Assembly (NCBI RefSeq): GCF_039655745.1
Contig: NZ_JBBYXI010000001.1
Coordinates: 744,001 to 808,000 of the forward strand
Length of the DNA stretch: 64,000 bases
DNA from: Hohaiivirga grylli
GTDB taxonomy: Bacteria; Pseudomonadota; Alphaproteobacteria; Rhizobiales; Beijerinckiaceae
Direction of reading: 5' to 3'
Part shown: one piece after another, positions 46,209-55,963 of the stretch
Numbering within the stretch: position 1 is the first letter of the stretch
Layout: each line of letters opens with the position of its first letter
Notes under the pieces: generated by a model
What the model was told of the DNA's origin: nothing
Databases searched by the model: none
Seen by the model: only the letters and a program-made list of their open reading frames with translations
Made by a program: the position numbers and the translations under genes

Positions 46209-47949
46209 ATGTCAGTTTATATTGATGGTATTGCTATACAATTTTACAAATCAATCGGAGCTGATGAGCAAAAAATATTTGGTTTTAAAGATTTTAATTT
46301 TTTTATAGGTGAAAATAATTCTGGTAAATCAACCTTATTGCATTTCCTTCATCAGTGTTTAGCAAATCCTCAAAAGACTTTAAATTTAACATTTCTTGAT
46401 ATTCATCAAGGGCAAGTTACAGGTAATTTTTTAGCAAAGTTCTGTATTTCAAAATCTAAATTAATTTCGAATTGTATAGAATATGGTAAGAATAAAAGAA
46501 TAAATATTAAAGATGTTTTGTATTTTAATGAAGTTGTTGATCTAATTTCAGATGAGAATAATAATATATGGTTTGAGTTTTTATTTAGATATAATAAAAG
46601 TATTGGCATTTTCCATGATTTTAATGAGTTGAAATCAGTTTTGAAACATTGGAAATGGCAATCATTGTATAGAGAATTGTATCCTAACTATTCAGGGGGG
46701 GGATGTTGAGAGTTGGATTTTTAAAATATTAGATTGGATATTTGAAGCACAGAATTTTCAGGTGCCAATTGTTGAGTTTATACCGGCAATTAGGAAAGTA
46801 GGTGAAAAAGAAACAGAATTTTCAGACTATAGCGGGAATGGTTTAATTAAAAGACTGGCGCAATTTCAAAATCCTTCTCTTGAAGAGCGAGAAAAACGTT
46901 ATATTTTTAATAAAATAAATAATTTTCTCAAGAATGTTACAGGGAAAATGGATGCAGAAATAGAAATTCCTCATGATCGAGAATATATCTTAGTAAAAAT
47001 GGATAATAAGGAGCTGCCGCTTACCTCATTAGGTACTGGTATTCATCAAGTTATTATGATTGCTGCATTTTGTACTCTTAGTTCTGAGTGTATAATGTGC
47101 ATTGAAGAGCCTGAACTGCATTTACACCCTGTTTTGCAGAAAAAACTAATTAAGTATCTTCAAGAGAATACTAAAAACCAGTATTTTATTGCAACACATT
47201 CAGCGAGTTTTATAGATACTCAAGGCGCTGCGATCTTCCACGTTCAAAATGATGGTAAGCAAACAACAGTTCGTAACAGTGCGCTTAAGGCTGAACGTTT
47301 TGAAATATGTAGACAGTTAGGCTACCGGGCTTCTGATATCTTACAGGCAAATATGGTGATATGGGTCGAAGGACCATCTGATAGAATTTATCTTAATCAC
47401 TGGATAAAAGCTTATGCTCCAGATCTCATTGAAGGAATGCATTATTCCATAATGTTTTATGGGGGACGGCTATTAAGCCATCTGTCTGCAAACGATGAAG
47501 AAATTAATGAGTTTATCGATTTAAGGGCATTAAATCGAAATATTGCTATAGTTATTGATAGTGATAAACCAAACTCTAGACAGCATATTAATGATACAAA
47601 GAAACGCATTAAAGCTGAATTTGGTGATGGTCATGGTATGTGCTGGATTACAGATGGGCGTGAAATTGAAAACTATATTGAACACACTCAACTTCAAAGG
47701 GTTGTAGCTAAGAAATATCATTCAAAATATTCACACCCAGCAGATGGTGGAAAATATGATCATTCACTTTTCTTCTATAAGAAAATTGGAAAATCTCAGG
47801 AAAAAGAGCTGCAAAAGGAAGTAGATAAAGTCGATATTGCCCGTTTGGTGTGTGAAGAAGAAGCTAATTTGGATGTGCTTGATTTAAGACAGAAAATAAA
47901 GGCGCTTGTTGAACTGATTCAAAAAGCAAATTCCATAGACTTGAAGTAA
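46209..47949 (+). pseudogene. OLD-family AAA ATPase/TOPRIM nuclease, split by a G8 tract (candidate phase-variable defence gene)
   Basis: Two adjoining open frames (46209-46709 and, one base out, to 47949) make a single overcoming lysogenization defect (OLD)-type protein. The N-terminal part has Walker A GENNSGKST (residues 34-42). The second part has Walker B CIMCIEEPELHLHP, the switch ATHSASFID, TOPRIM motif VIWVEGPSDRIYL and the acidic IAIVIDSDKP, then a helical tail. Reading fails only at GGGGGGGG (46695-46702); with seven G it runs on as SGGDVESWIFKILDW into the second frame, giving 579 residues, a normal single-gene OLD length. Base composition is much more AT-rich than the neighbours, suggesting transfer. 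No UvrD-like gajB partner follows, so it is not Gabija. Either phase-variable and OFF here, recently inactivated, or a sequencing error. Confidence 0.82.
46695..46702 (+). repeat. mononucleotide G8 tract inside the OLD-type gene
   Basis: Eight consecutive G inside an otherwise AT-rich coding region, exactly where the frame is lost. Such tracts change length by slipped-strand mispairing; seven G restores the frame. Confidence 0.9.
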
Positions 47950-48107
47950 GCACATAGGCTGTTTTTCACAACAACTCTCTTTTGAGGAACTAGCCGTTAG
48001 AGTAGTATTCGATCATGCCCCTCTTGCTTGCTAAGTACTCAAGAGAGACATGAAACTGGATGCTGCTATATAATCCATGTTTTAAGCACACGGCTATATA
48101 GTTGATT

Positions 48108-49718
48108 TCACTTCACCGTTTCCAGATTAAACGCCGCAGCAAACAAAGCCTTGGTGTAATCTTCCTGCGGATTTGAGAAGATGCTTTCAGCATCACCTTG
48201 CTCAACAATATCACCATTGCGCATCACGATAATGCGGTTGGAGATGGCGCGGACGACCTTGAGGTCATGGCTGATGAACATATAGGTGAGTTTGCGTTTG
48301 AGTTGCAGCTCACGCAGGAGCTCAATGATCTGGGCCTGAACAGACATATCAAGCGCTGAGGTTGGCTCGTCCAGCATGATGAAGCGTGGTTCGAGGACGA
48401 CTGCGCGGGCAATGGAAATGCGCTGGCGCTGGCCGCCTGAAAATTCATGAGGGTACCGATCCATGACTTTTGGATCAATCCCTACGTCATGCAGAGCCTG
48501 TGCAACGATATTCCGCTGCTCTTCATAAGAGAGGTTACGCTGCTGGACGCTCAGGCCTTCGGCAACAATCTCGGCAACTGACATACGTGGGGAGAGTGAG
48601 CCGTATGGATCCTGAAAGACGATTTGCAGGTCTTTGCGTAGGGGGCGGATTTGTTTGGCTGTCAGGCTGTCAATGCGGTTGCCAAGAAATGCAACCGGGC
48701 CTTCTGATGAAATCAGGCGCAGGATTGCCAGACCAAGGGTTGTTTTACCGGAGCCGGATTCTCCAACAATGCCAAGCGTCTCACCTTCGCGGATGCTGAG
48801 GGAGATATCATTGACGGCTTTAACGTGCCCGACGGTGCGGCGCCAGAAGCCCTTTTTGATTGGGAACCAGACCCTGAGTGGCCCAGCCTCAACAATTGTC
48901 GGGGCATTATCCTCTATCGGATTAGCCCGACCTTTGGGCTCGGCAGCCAGCAGGCGCTTGGTATATTCATGTTGCGGGTTGTTGAAGACTTCTGAGACAG
49001 GCCCTTCTTCAATAATCTTGCCTTTGAGCATCACACAGACGCGGTCGGCAATCTTGCGGACGGTGCCGAGATCATGGGTGATAAACAGCATCGACATGTT
49101 GAGCCGTTTTTTGAGATCTGCCATCAGTTCCAGAATCTGGGCCTGAATGGTGACATCAAGGGCTGTGGTTGGCTCATCCGCAATCAGCAGTTCCGGCTCA
49201 TTGGCGAGGGCAACTGCAATCATAACACGCTGGCGCTGACCGCCCGAGAGCTGGTGCGGATAGGCGCCAAGACGGCTTTCTGCATCGCGCAGGCCAACAA
49301 GATTCAACAGTTCCAGTGTTCTTTTCCGGGCCTGTTGGTCATTCAGACCCTTATGGATTTTCAGGATTTCACCAACCTGCTTCTCAATGGTGTGAAGCGG
49401 GTTAAGGGATGTCATCGGCTCCTGAAACACCATTGTGATGTCATTACCGCGAACCTTCAGGAGATCATTCTCTGAGGCTTTGAGCAGGTCTTTGCCTTTA
49501 AAGAGAATTTCACCAGAGGGGTGGCTTGCTGATGGATAGGGAAGAAGCCGCAGGATTGAGAGCGATGAGACAGATTTGCCTGAGCCGGATTCTCCAACCA
49601 GCGCAACCGTCTCTCCCTTGTTGATATGGAATGAGATATTGTCGACAGCCAGCTGATCCTTGCCATCCTGATGGAAAGCAACGGAGAGATTATTGATGGA
49701 GAGGAGAGGGCTATTCAT
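48108..49718 (-). CDS. yejF: peptide ABC transporter, fused double ATP-binding protein
   Basis: A 536-residue protein with two complete ABC domains. Domain 1: Walker A ALVGESGSGKSVSSLSIL, signature HQLSGGQRQRVMIAVAL, Walker B LLIADEPTTALDV. Domain 2: Walker A IVGESGSGKTTLGLAIL, signature HEFSGGQRQRISIARAV, Walker B FIMLDEPTSALDM. It energises the YejABEF oligopeptide (microcin C-type) importer. Its start overlaps the yejE stop by 4 bases (ATGA), implying translational coupling. Confidence 0.95.
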   Translation of the reverse strand: MNSPLLSINNLSVAFHQDGKDQLAVDNISFHINKGETVALVGESGSGKSVSSLSILRLLPYPSASHPSGEILFKGKDLLKASENDLLKVRGNDITMVFQEPMTSLNPLHTIEKQVGEILKIHKGLNDQQARKRTLELLNLVGLRDAESRLGAYPHQLSGGQRQRVMIAVALANEPELLIADEPTTALDVTIQAQILELMADLKKRLNMSMLFITHDLGTVRKIADRVCVMLKGKIIEEGPVSEVFNNPQHEYTKRLLAAEPKGRANPIEDNAPTIVEAGPLRVWFPIKKGFWRRTVGHVKAVNDISLSIREGETLGIVGESGSGKTTLGLAILRLISSEGPVAFLGNRIDSLTAKQIRPLRKDLQIVFQDPYGSLSPRMSVAEIVAEGLSVQQRNLSYEEQRNIVAQALHDVGIDPKVMDRYPHEFSGGQRQRISIARAVVLEPRFIMLDEPTSALDMSVQAQIIELLRELQLKRKLTYMFISHDLKVVRAISNRIIVMRNGDIVEQGDAESIFSNPQEDYTKALFAAAFNLETVK

Positions 49719-50884
49719 CGGAATGTCTTCCTCGGATCAAGGGCGTCGCGGACAGCCTCACCAATAAAGATCAGCAAACTCAGCATAACAGCAATTGTAA
49801 AGAAGCCGGACAAACCAAGCCAAGGAGCCTGAAGATTGGCCTTACCCTGTGCCAGAACTTCACCAAGTGATGGTGAACCGGGCGGTAAACCGAAGCCTAA
49901 GAAGTCGAGCGATGTTAGGGTGGAAATGGCGCCATTCAGAATGAAGGGCATGAAGGTCAGGGTCGCAACCATGGCGTTGGGCAGCAGGTGTTTGAACATG
50001 ATGGTCCGGTCACGCAGGCCAAGGGCGCGTGCGGCACGTACATATTCAAAATTGCGGCCACGCAGAAACTCTGCTCTGACAACACCAACCAGAGCTGTCC
50101 ACGAGAACAGTAGCAGGATGAAGAGCAGGACAAAGAAGCTTGGTGCAATGAATGAGGAAACAACCAGCAGCAGATAAAGCGATGGAATGGCTGTCCATAT
50201 TTCAATGACGCGCTGGAATATCAGATCAACCCAGCCGCCGAAGTACCCCTGTACCGCACCGGCCGCAATACCGATGACAGACGAAAGGGCAGCCAGTATC
50301 AGACCGAATAAAACAGAGAGGCGGAAGCCATATATCAGACGGGCGAGAAGATCTCTGGCCTGATCATCTGTGCCCAGCCAGTTCCATTCAAGATCCCTGC
50401 AGGTTGAGCCACCTTTGCGTTCAGCAACGGTTTTGCACTGTTCATCGCTCAGCATCCATGTGGGCGGTGAGGGAGCCGGAACCGGGATGTCGTAATTGTT
50501 GGTGAAATACGAGAAACGGATTGGTGGCCAGACCATCCAGCCGTTGGCATTGATCTCATCCGAGATTGCCTTGTCGCGATAATAGGTTTCAGCCAGAAAG
50601 CCGCCGAATTTCTCTTCCGGATAGTCAATCAGGACAGGAAACAGAACTTCGCCTTTGTAATAGGCAATAATTGGTCGGTCATTGGCAATGAACTCTGCGA
50701 ACAGGCTGCCAATAAACAGGATCATAAAGACCCAGAGAGACCAGTACCCGCGACGGTTGGATTTAAAGTTGTTCCAGCGTCTGCGCGTGATTGGTGAGAG
50801 CCTCAGGAAGCCGGACTTGTCGATTGGTGGTGCAACCGGTGCAGCTGTTGAGGCTGAATGAACGGATTGAATATCGCTGGTCAT
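49715..50884 (-). CDS. yejE: peptide ABC transporter permease YejE
   Basis: A 389-residue inner-membrane permease of the DppC/YejE class. TM1 (YWSLWVFMILFIGSLFAEFI) is followed by a large periplasmic loop with the family feature WNWLGTDDQARDLLARLIYGFRLS, then five helices and the EAA loop ARALGLRDRTIMFKHLLPNAM. ATG 50884 starts one base before the yejB stop; a frame extension to 51052 runs through yejB and is not coding. In Brucella the homologous system supports resistance to antimicrobial peptides. Confidence 0.93.
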   Translation of the reverse strand: MTSDIQSVHSASTAAPVAPPIDKSGFLRLSPITRRRWNNFKSNRRGYWSLWVFMILFIGSLFAEFIANDRPIIAYYKGEVLFPVLIDYPEEKFGGFLAETYYRDKAISDEINANGWMVWPPIRFSYFTNNYDIPVPAPSPPTWMLSDEQCKTVAERKGGSTCRDLEWNWLGTDDQARDLLARLIYGFRLSVLFGLILAALSSVIGIAAGAVQGYFGGWVDLIFQRVIEIWTAIPSLYLLLVVSSFIAPSFFVLLFILLLFSWTALVGVVRAEFLRGRNFEYVRAARALGLRDRTIMFKHLLPNAMVATLTFMPFILNGAISTLTSLDFLGFGLPPGSPSLGEVLAQGKANLQAPWLGLSGFFTIAVMLSLLIFIGEAVRDALDPRKTFR

Positions 50885-50885
50885 A

Positions 50886-51986
50886 TCACACCTTCCTGCT
50901 CTCGAAGTCGATGCGCGGGTCGATCCAGGTATAGGCAAGATCGGAGACCAGATTGGCGATGAGGCCAAGCAGCGAGAAAATGAAGAGGTTGGCGAAGACA
51001 ACAGGGTAATCACGGCCAACAATTGACTCATAGGACAAGAGCCCCAGCCCATCCAGTGAGAAGATCATTTCAATCAGCAGTGAGCCGGTAAAGAATGCCG
51101 AGATAAAGGTTGAGGGAAAACTGGCAATCACGATCAGCATGGCGTTGCGGAAAACGTGTCCGTACAGAATCTGGTTTTCCTTAAGCCCCTTCATCCGGGC
51201 TGTCAGAACGTATTGCTTGCGAATTTCATCAAGAAAGGAGTTCTTGGTCAGCAGTGTCAGTGTCGCAAAGGCCGATAATGACATGGCAAACAATGGCAGG
51301 ATGAGGTGGTGGAAGTAATCCAGAATTTTACCAAACAACGATAGTTGGGCAAAGTTTTCACTGGTCAGGCCGCGCATTGGCAGGAAGCTCATATTGAATG
51401 AACCACCCGCAAACAGAATAAGCCCAAAGATTGCGACCATGAAGCCCGGAACGGCATAGGCGATAATAATTGCCATGGAGGTCCAGCTGTCAAAACTGGT
51501 GCCGTCCCTGACTGCTTTCTTGATCCCAAGCGGAATAGAGATGAGATATGAGAGAAGGGTCATCCATATCCCGAGCGAAATGGAAACCGGCAATTTCTCT
51601 TTGATGAGTGAGAGGACGTCAATATCGCGGAAGTAGCTCTTGCCGAAATCAAAACGGGCATAGTCCGAAAGCATTTTGACGTAGCGTTCGTCCCATGGCT
51701 TATCGAGACCAAACTGTTTTTCAAGGCTTTTGATAAACTTCGGGTCGAGGCCCTGCGCACCGCGATAAGATGAGCCGCCTTCGCTGCCGCTCATAGCCGC
51801 GCTGCCGATATCACCGCCACCTCCCGATATACGGGAAGTTGCACCCAGATTTTGCCCCTGTAACTGCGCAATGACGCGCTCAACCGGGCCACCGGGCACA
51901 AACTGGGCAATTGCAAATGTAACCGTCAGAACACCCCATATGGTGAAGACCATGAGGATCAGGCGGCGCAGGATGTATGAAGCCAT
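50886..51986 (-). CDS. yejB: peptide ABC transporter permease YejB
   Basis: A 366-residue permease of the DppB class. TM1 lies in LRRLILMVFTIWGVLTVTFAIAQFVPGGPVE. A hydrophilic insertion with SGGGGDIGSAAMSGSEGGSS follows at about residues 53-70, characteristic of YejB. The EAA loop is LTARMKGLKENQILYGHVFRNAM. It forms the membrane channel with YejE. Confidence 0.94.
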   Translation of the reverse strand: MASYILRRLILMVFTIWGVLTVTFAIAQFVPGGPVERVIAQLQGQNLGATSRISGGGGDIGSAAMSGSEGGSSYRGAQGLDPKFIKSLEKQFGLDKPWDERYVKMLSDYARFDFGKSYFRDIDVLSLIKEKLPVSISLGIWMTLLSYLISIPLGIKKAVRDGTSFDSWTSMAIIIAYAVPGFMVAIFGLILFAGGSFNMSFLPMRGLTSENFAQLSLFGKILDYFHHLILPLFAMSLSAFATLTLLTKNSFLDEIRKQYVLTARMKGLKENQILYGHVFRNAMLIVIASFPSTFISAFFTGSLLIEMIFSLDGLGLLSYESIVGRDYPVVFANLFIFSLLGLIANLVSDLAYTWIDPRIDFESRKV

Positions 51987-52078
51987 TAATCAAGCCGTTC
52001 AGAATGCATTTCAGCTTCAGGTTTAAGCTGAAAGCCTTAACGGATTGTTTACCGTAAACGGATTGTGCAAAATTTCTG

Positions 52079-53941
52079 TCAGCCTTTACCGATTTTCTTC
52101 GCCTTCTCGGCATCATACCACCATGTCATTGGGGCACCGGTATCAAAGCGGGGGCGTTTGTCTGGTCGTGAGTACATATTCCACCAGGCAACCCAGCTTT
52201 TGTTATTGTACCACATGGGGACCCAGTATTTTTCTGCACGCAGGATACGATCAAGAGCACGGCAGGCAATATTCAGTTCCTCCCGGCTTTTGGCTGCTGA
52301 GATATGCTCAATCATGGCATCAATGGCCGGGTTGCTAATGCCGCAATAGTTCAGTGAACTTGGTGTTTTCGCCGCCTGAGAACCATAGACAAGGCGGAGG
52401 CTGTCCCCGGGTGTTAATGAGCCGCCTGCATTTAGGCTGATAATATCAAAATCAAAAGAATTCAGCCGCTGCTGGTATTGTGAAGCATCAACGATCCGTG
52501 ACCGGGCATTAATGCCAAGCCGGCCAAGGTTGGCAATGAATGGCTGGGTATGGGGTTGCAGTGTCGGCTGAAAATCCAGAAACTCAATCTCAAATGCTGA
52601 GCCGTCTGGTAAGAGGAGTGAGCGCCCTTTACGTGTGCAGCCTGCCTCCATCAGCAGTTGGTCGGCTCTTCGCAAAAGGTTTCTGTCCTGTCCTGAACCG
52701 TCAGATACAGGAGGCAGATAGGCCTCGTCAAAAACGCTTTCCGTGATATCCTTGCGGAATGGTTCCAGTAACGCCAGTTCCTCAGGTGAAGGCTTTCCTT
52801 TCGCCTTCATGACTGAGTTCTCAAAATAAGATGTTACACGCTGGTAGGAGCCATACATGATCGTGGCATTCGTCCACTCGAAGTCAAAAGCAAGACCGAT
52901 GGCTTCGCGAATGCGTGCATCTTTAAATTTATCCCTGCGCAGATTGAAACGCCATCCTTGAGCTGAAACGGGGGCTTCAGTTTCAATGCTGTCTCTGAGA
53001 ACGCGCCCATCCTTGATAGCAGGGAAATCATACCCGGTGGCCCAGATGCGCGAGGTATATTCTGCCTGATAGCTCAGGATCCCACCCTTGAAGGCCTCAA
53101 AGGCAACCTGTCGATCGCGGAAATATTCGTAACGAATACGGTCGAAATTATTGAGGCCGACATTCACGGGGAGGTCTTTACCCCAATAGTCAGTGACACG
53201 CTCAAATTCTATAAACCGGCCCTGCTCAAAGCGGGAGACTTTATAGGCCCCTGATGTAAGTGGGGCCTCCAGTGAAGCAGCACCAAATTCCCGTCCAGTG
53301 TAATAGGCTTTTGAGAAAATGGGCATTGCAGCAACCGTCAGATGCAAGTCGCGTGCACGTTGAGGGGAGAGTGTAACTTTCAGGATATGTTTGGCTTCTG
53401 CTTCTGCTGAAACCATATCCTTCAAAATGAGGCGGTAGGTTGGATAAACCTGCTCATCATTTTTGAGTGTATTTAGTGAAAAAGCGACATCTTCCGCAGT
53501 TAGTTCTGAGCCATCATGGAAACGTGCTTCCGGACGCAGGCGAAATCGGAAAGTATTTTTATCGTTTGAGATTGATACTGATTGCGCAACGAGCCCGTAA
53601 GCGGAGTCGGGTTCATCGCTCGATGATGACATCAGGCTGTCGTAGACCATGCCCATGCCGGCAGCACCTTGCCCACGGAAGGCAAAAATATTCAGGGTAT
53701 TGAAGGTATCAAATGCCTGATTTCCGCCTGTTGAAGTAATTTGCAGGGTCAGCTGACCGCCTTTGGGAGCATTGGGATTTACGTATGGAAAATGTTTGAA
53801 GTCAGCCGGGAGTGCGAGGTCTCCAAAACTTGAAAGACCATGAGTTGTGGTGGAGGCTGCATAAGCGGCTTTAAACGGTAGTTGAGCCAGGACTCCGGCA
53901 GCGCTTGCTGTCAGAAGGAGGTCGCGACGTGAGACGGGCAT
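52079..53941 (-). CDS. YejA-like peptide-binding protein with Tat-type signal
   Basis: A 620-residue extracytoplasmic binding protein of the SBP family 5. The N-terminus MPVSRRDLLLTASAAGVLA has the twin-arginine motif SRRDLLL, so export is probably via Tat. YejA-like wording includes HGLSSFGDLALPADFKHFPYVNPNAPKGG and FEFEWTNATIMYGSYQRVTS-like FDFEWTNATIMYGSYQR. It lies between yejB and a second YejA-like gene; its ATG overlaps the stop of that gene by one base (TAATG). Confidence 0.9.
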   Translation of the reverse strand: MPVSRRDLLLTASAAGVLAQLPFKAAYAASTTTHGLSSFGDLALPADFKHFPYVNPNAPKGGQLTLQITSTGGNQAFDTFNTLNIFAFRGQGAAGMGMVYDSLMSSSSDEPDSAYGLVAQSVSISNDKNTFRFRLRPEARFHDGSELTAEDVAFSLNTLKNDEQVYPTYRLILKDMVSAEAEAKHILKVTLSPQRARDLHLTVAAMPIFSKAYYTGREFGAASLEAPLTSGAYKVSRFEQGRFIEFERVTDYWGKDLPVNVGLNNFDRIRYEYFRDRQVAFEAFKGGILSYQAEYTSRIWATGYDFPAIKDGRVLRDSIETEAPVSAQGWRFNLRRDKFKDARIREAIGLAFDFEWTNATIMYGSYQRVTSYFENSVMKAKGKPSPEELALLEPFRKDITESVFDEAYLPPVSDGSGQDRNLLRRADQLLMEAGCTRKGRSLLLPDGSAFEIEFLDFQPTLQPHTQPFIANLGRLGINARSRIVDASQYQQRLNSFDFDIISLNAGGSLTPGDSLRLVYGSQAAKTPSSLNYCGISNPAIDAMIEHISAAKSREELNIACRALDRILRAEKYWVPMWYNNKSWVAWWNMYSRPDKRPRFDTGAPMTWWYDAEKAKKIGKG

Positions 53942-55800
53942 TATCGAGCAGCTCCTGTTTTCTCTGCCAAGGTATTATCGTACCACCAGATAATCGGGAA
54001 GCCTGAACTGCCATAGTTGGGCAGCTTGTCTGGGCGACCAAAACGGTTCCAGCGCAATGTCCGTGAGGTGGCTGAGGACCATTGTGGCATTACATAATTG
54101 TTTGCCATCAAGACACGATCAAGGGCGCGGGTTGTGGCGACCAGTTCATCCCGGTCTTTGGCAAAGACTATTTTATCAATCAGGGTATCAATCGCTGGGT
54201 TCTTAATGCCAGCAAGATTACGGCTACCCTGCTCATCAGCTGATGCGGAGCCCCAATAGCTGCGCTGTTCGTTGCCTGGTGATAATGTCTGTACCCAGTT
54301 CTCGGCAGTCAGGATATCGAAGTCAAAGTTGCGCGTGCGGTTTTTATACTGAGCCGGGTCAACTGTTCGGATTGTGACCGTTATGCCAAGCTTCTCAAGG
54401 GCCTGTTTGTAAGTCAGGGCATAAGCTTCAAAGCTTGCGTTATCAGATAGAAATTCCACCTTGAAAGGTTCACCTGTTTTGGTGCTGACAAGTGTTCGGC
54501 CTTTTAGTTCATAACCAGCTTCTTTCAGTAAGCCCAAAGCCTGACGAAGGTTCTCTCTGACCTGATCCGCTGTGGCGTTGACCGGGTTACGATAGGGAGC
54601 TGTAAACACGCTGTCCGGAACCTGCCCGCGGAGGCTTTCTAATATTTCCAGTTCTCGTCCTTGTGGCAGGCCGGAAGAGGCAAGCTCTGTTCCGAAGAAG
54701 TAGGAATTGATGCGGGAATACAAGCCATAGAACAGGTTCTTGTTTGTTTCTTCAAAGTTAAAGGCAAGATTAAAAGCGCGGCGTACGCGCTCATCCTTGA
54801 ACTTGTCACGGCGCAGATTGAAGACAGAAGCCTGCATGATGCCGATATTGCGCATCGCAAACTCTTCCTTGATGACACGTCCCTGTTCAAGGGCTGGGAA
54901 ATTATAAGCAGTTGACCAGTTTCTTGCGATGTTCTCTGCCCGGAAATCATACTTGTCTGCCTTGAAGGCCTCGACCAGAACAGTGGCATCCCGATAGTAC
55001 TCATACCGGATTTCATCAAAGTTATACTGGCCCACATTTACGGGCAGGTCTTTGCCCCAATAATCCTCAACGCGTTCAAAGACGGCTGAACGCCCGGTTT
55101 CAAAGGATTTCAGTTTATAAGGGCCAGACCCCAGCGGTATTTCAAGGGTTGTCTGGGAAATGTCACGCTTTTTACCATTGGCATCTGCTCCTTCCCACCA
55201 GTGTTTGGGTAGGATTGTCAGCTGCCCGACAATGAAGGGAAGCTCTCGATTTCCCTTCTCTTTAAAAGTAAAGGTAATGCTGCGTTGGCCGTTTTTTATG
55301 ACCTTGTCGACATTTGCATAATAGGAGCTATACATTGGGCTGTATTGCTTGAAAGCTTCAAATGAAAAGATAACATCATCAGAAGTAATTGGTGTGCCAT
55401 CATGCCATTTGGCACCTTCGCGCAGAGTGTATGTGACACCAGAGTAATCATCCGGATAGCTGACAGTTTCAGCCAGCTGTCCATACATCGCATCAACTTC
55501 GTCCTGAGATGACGTCATCAGGCTTTCATAAATAAGCCCAATGCCACCAAGCACCTGCCCTTTGACACCTGCAACGACAATATTGAGGCTGTCGAACGTT
55601 CCCTGTGTTGCCAGTCGGACGGTTCCGACTTTTGGAGCTTGAGGATTTACATAATCAAAATGCTTGAAATCTTTTGGAAGCTTGGGTTCACCAACCAGAG
55701 CCAATCCGTGTCTGAGCAGGTCTTTCTGTGCCTGAGCCTGTGCGGGAAGCAAAAGAGCTGCAGAAAAGGCAAGGATTATAAGCTGGCGAAACACACGCAT
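53941..55800 (-). CDS. yejA: YejA-like peptide-binding protein with Sec signal
   Basis: A 619-residue SBP family 5 protein with a Sec signal peptide (LIILAFSAALLLPAQAQA). The mature start HGLALVGEPKLPKDFKHFDYVNPQAPKVG is strongly YejA-like, and the core shows AFKQYSPMYSSYYANVDKV and RRAFNLAFNFEETNKNLFYG. ATG 55800 is chosen by the signal peptide; its ribosome site GGGAG is unusually close, and a GTG at 55794 is possible. An open extension to 56085 overlaps the cytochrome gene and is not coding. It is the first gene of a five-gene yej operon. Confidence 0.92.
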   Translation of the reverse strand: MRVFRQLIILAFSAALLLPAQAQAQKDLLRHGLALVGEPKLPKDFKHFDYVNPQAPKVGTVRLATQGTFDSLNIVVAGVKGQVLGGIGLIYESLMTSSQDEVDAMYGQLAETVSYPDDYSGVTYTLREGAKWHDGTPITSDDVIFSFEAFKQYSPMYSSYYANVDKVIKNGQRSITFTFKEKGNRELPFIVGQLTILPKHWWEGADANGKKRDISQTTLEIPLGSGPYKLKSFETGRSAVFERVEDYWGKDLPVNVGQYNFDEIRYEYYRDATVLVEAFKADKYDFRAENIARNWSTAYNFPALEQGRVIKEEFAMRNIGIMQASVFNLRRDKFKDERVRRAFNLAFNFEETNKNLFYGLYSRINSYFFGTELASSGLPQGRELEILESLRGQVPDSVFTAPYRNPVNATADQVRENLRQALGLLKEAGYELKGRTLVSTKTGEPFKVEFLSDNASFEAYALTYKQALEKLGITVTIRTVDPAQYKNRTRNFDFDILTAENWVQTLSPGNEQRSYWGSASADEQGSRNLAGIKNPAIDTLIDKIVFAKDRDELVATTRALDRVLMANNYVMPQWSSATSRTLRWNRFGRPDKLPNYGSSGFPIIWWYDNTLAEKTGAAR

Positions 55801-55908
55801 CTCCCATTTTGTGACTTTGAAAGTGAATTTATTCTGTTTTGAAGAAATAGGAACCCTATTCTTGCTCTTGCCGAAAAGATGCTGGTGACAGTCGATCTGT
55901 TGGGACAA

Positions 55909-55938
55909 AAAGAAAAGACCGGAGAAACCCCGGTCTTC
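55909..55938 (-). terminator. rho-independent terminator of the cytochrome c gene
   Basis: The stem AAGACCGG/CCGGTCTT with a loop of about 6 bases is followed on the minus strand by TTCTTTTTG. Confidence 0.85.
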
Positions 55939-55963
55939 ATATTCTTGAATGTAATCGGTTTGA

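Noticed and set aside
46209..47949. Gabija or PARIS two-gene defence system
   Set aside because: No UvrD-like helicase (GajB) or separate TOPRIM partner follows; the next genes are the yej transporter. A single-gene OLD-type nuclease fits better.
45992..48107. Flanking direct repeats or att sites around the AT-rich island
   Set aside because: Comparison of both flanks by eye gave no convincing repeat; no integrase or tRNA is nearby.
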